Source: Xiphias gladius (Eukaryota > Chordata > Actinopteri > Istiophoriformes > Xiphiidae). From it: DNA of 64,000 nt. Made by a program: the position numbers and the translations under genes. The notes under the pieces were generated by a model, which had not been told where the DNA came from, did not search any database, and worked only from the letters and a program-made list of their open reading frames with translations. This document shows positions 44,296-64,000 of the stretch, in pieces. Every line of letters starts with the position of its first letter. The stretch's first letter is position 1. The stretch is from positions 19,402,699-19,466,698 of the forward strand of contig NC_053407.1 in NCBI RefSeq assembly GCF_016859285.1. Direction: 5' to 3'.

Positions 44296-47200
44296 GTGAG
44301 CGCAGATATGAGGCTTTTTGTGGACTCATGCAAGACATTTTCGCTGTTTTCTTACTGCCAAATGAATGCCAGACTTTTGAATGTTTTTATGCATATTCTG
44401 ATTTAGGTTTGTCGGTGTAACTTGTACTTTATAGCCCTTAGCTCTTCTACCAGGGGAATGTTCAGAATAATGTCATCCTCTGTGGCTTGTTTAAAAGTTG
44501 GGGCTGAGTGAATTCTTATTTCTTGACATTTAACAGAAAGCTGTTAATTCTCGTTTTCTTTTATTTCTCTCAAAGTTAATTCAAGGTATATTTAATTACC
44601 CAGACTCTGACATATTTTCTTCAGTTGCAGTTCTCTGTGCTCATTGGTTTTAATTAGTGTGTGCTCAGCTGGATTTCAGTCATAACTCATCAGGCATCCT
44701 CCCTTGATCCTATTTCCAGAGCTGTGAATTGTCTGTTGTGGCTGTTTTTATTTTTCACAGTTGTAAAGGAGGAGACAGCTTTAAAATCTTCTTGCAGTTC
44801 TAAATGAAATGTCTTGCCAAGTGCTTAAGGAGGCCGATGCAACAAAGTCCAAAACCAAGTTATGGCACTAAATTCAGAAATAGTAACAAAATATGTGCAT
44901 ATCACATAAATAAGTATGTATACCTATCTGTGTTCCTGACACACTGTCTGCCTGAAATGCTCTTTGTTAATGGTGCAAATGTTTACAACACAGGGGTCTT
45001 TATTTGACGGCCTGGGGCAGTCTATTAGATTTTAAAATGATCCGATCTAGGATAACTCAGTGCAGTGTCGCAGCTGAGTAATTATGATATTCAATGTGGG
45101 GCACTAATATACAAAAAGAACAGGGTTATTGGAATATGTGATATGATATTGTGGATAGATACACAAGCTTTGTGCTGTAGGCCTGTTGTCCGTTTTGTTT
45201 TGTTTTTTGTGTGAGATCAAAAAGGAGAATATTCTGCTTTTGTTGACATTTTCTGCTGGAGACATTGTGTAGCTGCTGATACAATCTGATACCTGAATGC
45301 AACACTCACTCACAACACACACAGTACTTATATGCAGTAGAACCATGCGAGTTCCCTTGTTTAAATTGACAAATCTGACTCCACATCAGTTTAATGTTGT
45401 AGAGGAGAAAGCCGTGAAGGGTCTTGAGGGGTTAGGAGGACAGAGCCACTCTTGTTTTTTTCTAATTGATGTGACTCAGCAGTCCAAATTCCCATCCATA
45501 TGCCTTTTCCTGGAGCGATCTGCAGCCAACTCTGGTATGTTATGACGGCTTTACTGAAGTCATGAGGTCTCTCGGACTGAGAAAATGTATATTTGGATAT
45601 CTCTGTATATTTGAATATCTTTGAGCTACAAAGGTTATCTGTATCTGATTCTAATCCCTACTCTTAAATCAGATTCTGGTTCTGAAAATAACATCAATAG
45701 GTGGAGCAGCAAGTTCAGCAGATGGTACATGCCACCTAAAGCCTAGCAGAGTGGTGGTGCTGGCCGTGTTTTTGGCCTGAGGCTGAAGAGGTCAGGCTAC
45801 AGTGTGGTGAGAGGAACCAGGTATGTTTAATAACAGCTGGTTGTTTCTTTAAGGACTCTTTCCTAGGAAAATGTAAGGGAAACCCAACAGGATGTTTATT
45901 CATGGTCCCGTAGAGAAGAATACAATCTTTAGACTAAGGTTTACATTTACATCAAGATAAATGATCAAGCCCCTAAATATGAGTCAGCTCAGTAGAAAAT
46001 GGTATACTGAATATGTACAATATACAGTATGTTAAAACAAGGAATGAAAAATACTTAAGATTATGTTTTCACCATGCTAGAGAGTAAAAGTATTTTGCTG
46101 TGTTGACAATTGACAGATGTTCACCCGCGATGAGAAAATATCCTCTTTTCTGCCTTGTGATGATGCATTTTTCAGCTAATCCAAAGCGTTGTCAAATTAT
46201 TTGTTTACCTTAAGACATGGGAGAAGTTTCTCAACCCACAAAGGAGTAGTTCAGTTTATCTGAAAAATTCAAAAGCACAAAATGTGGGAAGACATGGTTT
46301 TCATTAGAGAGTGATGATGTTTAATATATACAATATATTAAAAACAAGGAGGGGAAAATATTTAAGATAACATCTTCATTGGGCTAGAAAATTATTTTGC
46401 AACATTGCCCATTGACAGATATGTAAAACACCCATGTTTTTATTTACACATAACACCAGTGAATTGGTTTGTATGAATGGGTCTTGTACTTTGAGACATG
46501 AGAATTTGTCCCAGTGCCCTTGTTCTGCCTGTCAGCCTGCACCACAGTGGACATGGGAATGTAGCACCTGTGTGTGAGTGCTGAGCTCCAGAGTTTAGTG
46601 TGTACAGAGCGAGGAGCTCTTGTCTTCAGGAAGATAAGACGACCTTGGTCGGACATCAAGGTCGTGATGTCCAGTGTTGCACCACTGTGTGATTTGGTTA
46701 CAGCCAACTCCAGTGGGACCTTGAAATGTTACACAGCTTTAAAGGTCAGGTTCCTCACATTGAGTTACACTCCATCGGTATTCAAAGGGATTTTTCATCC
46801 ATCACACACTATGAATAAGCTCTTCTTATAATTTGCATTAAATGTCCTGTTGCTGATTTGAACCACACAAGAAAGAGTGTTTGTCCATTCTAAGCTATTT
46901 TCTTCTCCTTAATACTTAAAATAAAGTCCCTTGATTATATGACCACAGCAGCCTTTGAAATAATGCAAGCCCTGAGTAAAAAAGTCATCCGTTTCCTTAT
47001 GATGCCGTCATCTCTAAGCCTCGAAGATGTCACCTCTCTCTGTATCACATAGTCTTTCCATATCAGCTTGTACTTTGGAGACACAGTAATCACGGCGCCC
47101 GTGCTTTTCAACTGTGAATATTAACTGCTGAGCTCTCGATATGTGTCATTACTCTGGCCAGGTCTTACATCTGGTGCCCAGTTTTTGTTTTTTTTGGGGT

Positions 47201-47859
47201 TTTTTAAATTACTTGCTTGTCTCAGCAGTAAATCCATTAATAGAGTGACACTGGACTGAAATGTGAAAGATTTTCACATTAAACCTCATTCAGGGAACTC
47301 TTATCATACTGTAGCATGATATTGGAAAAGACTGTGAGAAATTTCTCATTTGGTCAATGACTTCACTTTGCAGGCAGTAAGTAGCTGTTAAATATTATGC
47401 TCTGAATATTGATGACAGCTACAGTCTCTCCATCTGGGCCTAATGTAAGGCCTGCTGCAGTGTTGACTATATTGGATTGATTTAGACTGTATGATAGACT
47501 GTATCATAGATGGCAGAGTAATCTGAAGGAGCTCTTTGTTTGTGTCTGGTGTTTGTTGAATTAAAGTCCCTGCTGTATGAGTCTGGCTGGTATGAGAAGG
47601 TTACGTGTCCAGTGAAGAGGGGGACAGGAAGTGTGCTGTCAGGGTCCATGATGGCGTCTCATTACATCAGGTGGACTGTGGATTTGGCCAAAAGGACAAA
47701 AGCACCCAGATCTTTCCTCTCTTATATTCATTTGAGCCTCCTCTACTCCTTTTGGGAATAACTGGCCTGTATGTCAGCTGTTATGGAAGAATATTGTCAT
47801 GTAGATTATTTTAGATCATTAATTAGAGTAGTCCAACGTCTTTTTAGAGTACCAATACT

Positions 47860-48365
47860 ATTCTATTCTATTACAAGTATTACAAGTCCTGCATTCAAAA
47901 TATTTCTTAAGAAAAATCAAAGAAAGTATCATTAGCTAAATGTCCCTAAAGTATTAAAAGTAAAAGTACTCATTGTGCAGTAAAATGACCAATGCCAGTG
48001 CTATTTTATTGAGATGTGATTATTTAATCATATATTATATTAATTTATCATTAATACCTATGCATCAGTGTGTAAGCAGCCTTTTAATGTTGTAGCTGCT
48101 TGACGTTAAGCTAATTTAATAACTTTATATGCTGTTGGGTAGCTGAATCTATAACACTGCATCATATTTTATGAGTTAATTATAGGTTTTGTATGTACAG
48201 TCGGAGTCTGCACAGTAATCAGTAAGTGTAGGTGTCACATTATTGTAGTGAAGTGTAAAGTACAATATGTGCTTCTGAAATATATTGGAGTGGAAGTATA
48301 AAGTAATTCAAAACAGTAAAGTACCTGAAATATGCACTTAGATTAAATGTTCTTAGTTACGGTCT
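47860..48365 (+). repeat. Dispersed repeat, ACTTAAGTAAAAGTA-type, copy 2
   Basis: The best-preserved copy in the window: TTACAAGTCCTGCATTCAAA, AGTAAAAGTACTCATTGTGC, GTGTGTAAGCAGCCTTTTAA, TGCTGTTGGGTAGCTGAATC, TTGGAGTGGAAGTATAAAGT. It lies upstream of the gas2 coding start. From 44296 to 47859 I saw no other supported feature. Confidence 0.75.
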
Positions 48366-48777
48366 TTCATTGGTTCCTAAAGAGCTGATTATATAGACTA
48401 TCTATAACTACACACTGTATTTGACCATTATTTATTCATATAGATCTCAGTACTTACATACACATAATGTATACTCATATACTATGACATATGCATAAAA
48501 AAGGGTTGGTAACAAGGTGATCAACCCCTGTATGAAGTAGTTCAAACCAACACAACAACAAAATCTGACCCAAATAATTCCACAGAGTTGATTAAACAAC
48601 TCAGTGACACAGTAACTGTTCACTGTTCTATTGATGTACAGTAATTTAAATGCATAAAGACATCTCTGGGGTTCCTTTCAACCCACATTGAAGGTTTACA
48701 TTGTGCCACTGTCTGAGCAGACTCCGTGTGTCTTGTCTTACTCCCCCTCTCCTTCCTCAAGCTGTCCGTAGGGCACC

Positions 48778-61210
<12,433 letters not shown>

Positions 61211-62640
61211 AGTCATGAGGCTGAAAAGTGCCATTAATAAAAGGACACAGAGGATGACTTCTTTCTGTTGTTATCTCCGTACTTAATGGACAAGGCTATC
61301 TAACATATGCCTGTTTTTATAAATATTGTGGCTACAGACACAGCAGCATTCATGGAAAGCTCCCTTGTGTAATAGTAATACTTGGTTTTGTTTTTTTCGA
61401 GAATTCAGTCAGATGTATGTTTGTGATCAGATGAAGCCTGGAATCACACAAGTAGGCCCTTAACATTGAATTTTATGTAGTTAACTGGCTACAAGTGAAG
61501 CTGTACGTTTTTGTTGAGAGTTGTTTTTTTCAGTCACTAATTGTATTTTAAGCGATTTACAGTATCACTTATAGTAGGTGGGCATTTTCAGTTCTTAGAG
61601 CACGTGCTCCTTTAATGCAGTCATCCAGGCCGACGGTACCTGTCTGCATTTGCATATGTTAAAAACAGAACTTTTCTGAATGAAGTTAAGTAAGTGGTGG
61701 AGGTCTGAGGACCTTCGGGAAGCCTGTGTTCCTTGGAATCCTTGTGTGTGTGCAATGGCAGACATTTGTCATTTGGCTGATGCCTTACGGTACATTAAAT
61801 ACATGGGTGGTTCTAGTGGACACCAAACTCAAGCCTCAAATTTAACTTTCTTCTAATGTCTTCTTATGGCATTAGAAGTGGACCCTTACAATCCAAAGTA
61901 ATGAAATTAACCAAATATTTACATAATAGTCCATTGTATAGTATTCTTATAAAAACTACCACATCTCTCCTAGAGACCAAACATTGGTCATAAAACATAA
62001 TGTTTTTTTTCTTTATTATGTATTTCTTACTAGGCTACCACAGTGACGCAATGCTTAGATTGTTCACATATTGAATAACTATTCTATGCAATGCATTTTT
62101 ATGCTATTATCGTTTTTAATAATTATTCATTATTAGGATAGCTCGTTTTATATAATTTGTATTGCAAGAACATGGACAATCACCTCTACAAGATGTAGTA
62201 TGTAGTTAAATAGAACCTCCCTGATAATAATCCAGATTTACTCATTTGAGGTTCTGCAGTTCTTTGATTTGTTATATGCTACTGACCTCTAGAGGCAGTG
62301 CAGTCATTGAAATCTGAGGAGTAATCTGTTTCCTAGGTTTAGATTCATGCAATTAAGACACATAAATAACAACATTATTATTAAATGTGTTAATTTCTAC
62401 AACTTCCTTGAAAAATGAATGTGGGCCTTATGAGAACAGTGGCTATGCAGTGTAACCCACAGGCTTGTATGTGCGGTAAATACGTCCAGTTTGTTTTTAG
62501 ATGTAAAATTCCAATAAATTCTCAAAACTTGAATTTTCAAAACTTGAAATATCTTTGACTTTTCATATTCAAAGCATTTCTGGGTCAGCTGTTTATCTTG
62601 CTTTTATCACAAATAAAGCTAAAAACAAACCAAAAACGAC
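61211..62640 (+). other. gas2: gas2 3' untranslated region
   Basis: No coding signal follows the TGA at 61208-61210. Poly(A) signals AATAAA lie at 62513-62518 and 62612-62617. Confidence 0.55.
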
Positions 62641-62888
62641 ACAAAAAGCAGGATGTATGACTTTCAAGTGTTTAGTGTGCTCAGGTCCTGTTTTATACAC
62701 TTAACCTGAAACCAGTGAAGGCTCACATAATATACAACTAAGTGTAAATATGTATTAGCATGCATAAATCTCAACTACAGTATGTTGCAAATTTTTTATC
62801 AATCATTTAAACCAAATCAAAATCTTATCCTAACTTGGTTCATCTTTCTATTTGACTGTAATTCCACACACAAAATCCACACAAGAGT

Positions 62889-64000
62889 AGCAGAAATGTG
62901 ATTTATTGTAGCAAATAACATTGGCTTTCCTGTTCTACAAAACGATGAGAGCACCGGAAGCGTGTAAGGATCAAGTGAAGGCTCTGAGAAATGCAATCAA
63001 TTAAGCTAGTCAAAGTAAAGATTTCACAACAGACACACTTCACTTATTCTCTCCTTCATTTTCTTCACTTCTCCATTGTAGTCGACATGAATCTCTCTCA
63101 ACATAGAATGTAAGCAAGCCTATTTGCCGTTTACCAAATATTGACAAACCGTGTGCAAATAGACGTCTATAAAAAGCTTCTGTTAGTCATATGGCAATTC
63201 ATAAACACATTTCATATCTCATTTAATTTAAGCAGGCAACACATCAGTGTTTTGCATACATTATGATTCAATACAACAAACTGAAATTGTGCAGAGAAGA
63301 ACCAAAAATGGCTCTATTAAAGGAACAATAGCAAAGGCCAGTGCAAAGTGCAATAGGTCATGTGCACAAGATCATTAAAGGTGTAATCACTAATGAGAAT
63401 GTGTGATGTTTTATGTTATTTAGGTATATTCAGAAGTTGCTACACGTTGTCAGCTATGTAGTTTGCGCTTCCTGCTGGAATCACCAAATTAGCGACTAAA
63501 CAACTTTGCGCCGAGTATAAACTTGGTTGTCAAACATTTACATATTCTCAGCACAATGTCAAAGACTGATTTTTCACCAAAACACCAACGCCATGCATTG
63601 CCTTCCTCATCAGTGAGGAAATCCTATGTGAGATGCGCACTGCAGCAGTCACAAAAATACCCCAGAGACAGGCAAAGCGAATTACAAGTTCATTAAATAC
63701 CAACAAGTTACAGCACTGTTCGCACTAGCCTTTGTGTTGCCAATAAATGGAGCCCTGAACATGGTGAAATGAGAGATAACTGGATGATTGTTACTGTACA
63801 CTAATACTACAATATGCACACTTACATTTCTTTGTAAACATAAACTGTGTTCAACTTGTGAAATGTGTCATTTGCATAATGGATTTTTGGAGAAGTCATA
63901 AAAAAGTAATGTGGCCATTAACGGATATACAGTGAATATTGATCCTCGACTAAGTAAATCAACAAGAAAAGTGCAGTGATGAAGCTTATGTTATAGGTGT
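62889..64000 (-). other. Probable 3' UTR of a convergent minus-strand gene (svip by synteny)
   Basis: TTTATT at 62902-62907 reads AATAAA on the minus strand, and no plus-strand coding signal follows. In human, SVIP lies just beyond GAS2 on the opposite strand. No coding exon is inside the window, so the identity rests on synteny alone. Confidence 0.35.

Overview
This is nuclear DNA from a ray-finned fish, most likely a percomorph teleost. The genes are split by GT-AG introns, their proteins align along their length with vertebrate orthologues as I recall them, and the dispersed repeats are of kinds common in percomorph genomes. The gene order is ano5, a P2Y-like receptor, slc17a6 (vglut2), fancf (opposite strand) and gas2, with a probable minus-strand tail of svip at the right edge. 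Apart from the receptor and the uncertain loci, this matches the conserved vertebrate block ANO5-SLC17A6-FANCF-GAS2-SVIP of human 11p14.

Left part (1-11000): the last 14 exons of ano5 (window starts inside the gene), its long 3' UTR, then a two-exon P2Y-like GPCR whose ATG lies in a tiny upstream exon. Middle (11000-25600): a repeat-rich accessory stretch between the receptor and slc17a6. It holds a 500-base assembly gap, several hAT-type DNA transposon relics, a tRNA-derived SINE head, a perfect 17-bp hairpin, and three uncertain gene starts: a minus-strand candidate with a signal-peptide-like N-terminus (13116 leftward), a plus-strand candidate behind a CCAAT-containing promoter-like segment (14883 rightward), and an arginine-rich leader exon at 24490. 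Right part: slc17a6 in 12 coding exons (26163-34110) with an RE1-like site about 500 bp upstream, a gene-poor interval (35400-42000), single-coding-exon fancf (43065-42034, minus), and gas2 in seven coding exons (48778-61210), followed by convergent poly(A) signals.

The recognised genes do not form one pathway: a membrane scramblase/channel-family protein of muscle and bone, a nucleotide-receptor-like GPCR, the vesicular glutamate transporter, a Fanconi anaemia core-complex subunit and an actin/microtubule linker. I found no operon, CRISPR array, recognisable retrovirus or Polinton. The most notable items are a GC-AG intron in ano5, a hAT insertion 12 bases from an ano5 splice donor, the RE1-like site at slc17a6, two perfect palindromic RFX X-boxes, two perfect hairpins, and the unassigned gene starts. 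All coordinates and splice calls come from reading the sequence; no database search was made.
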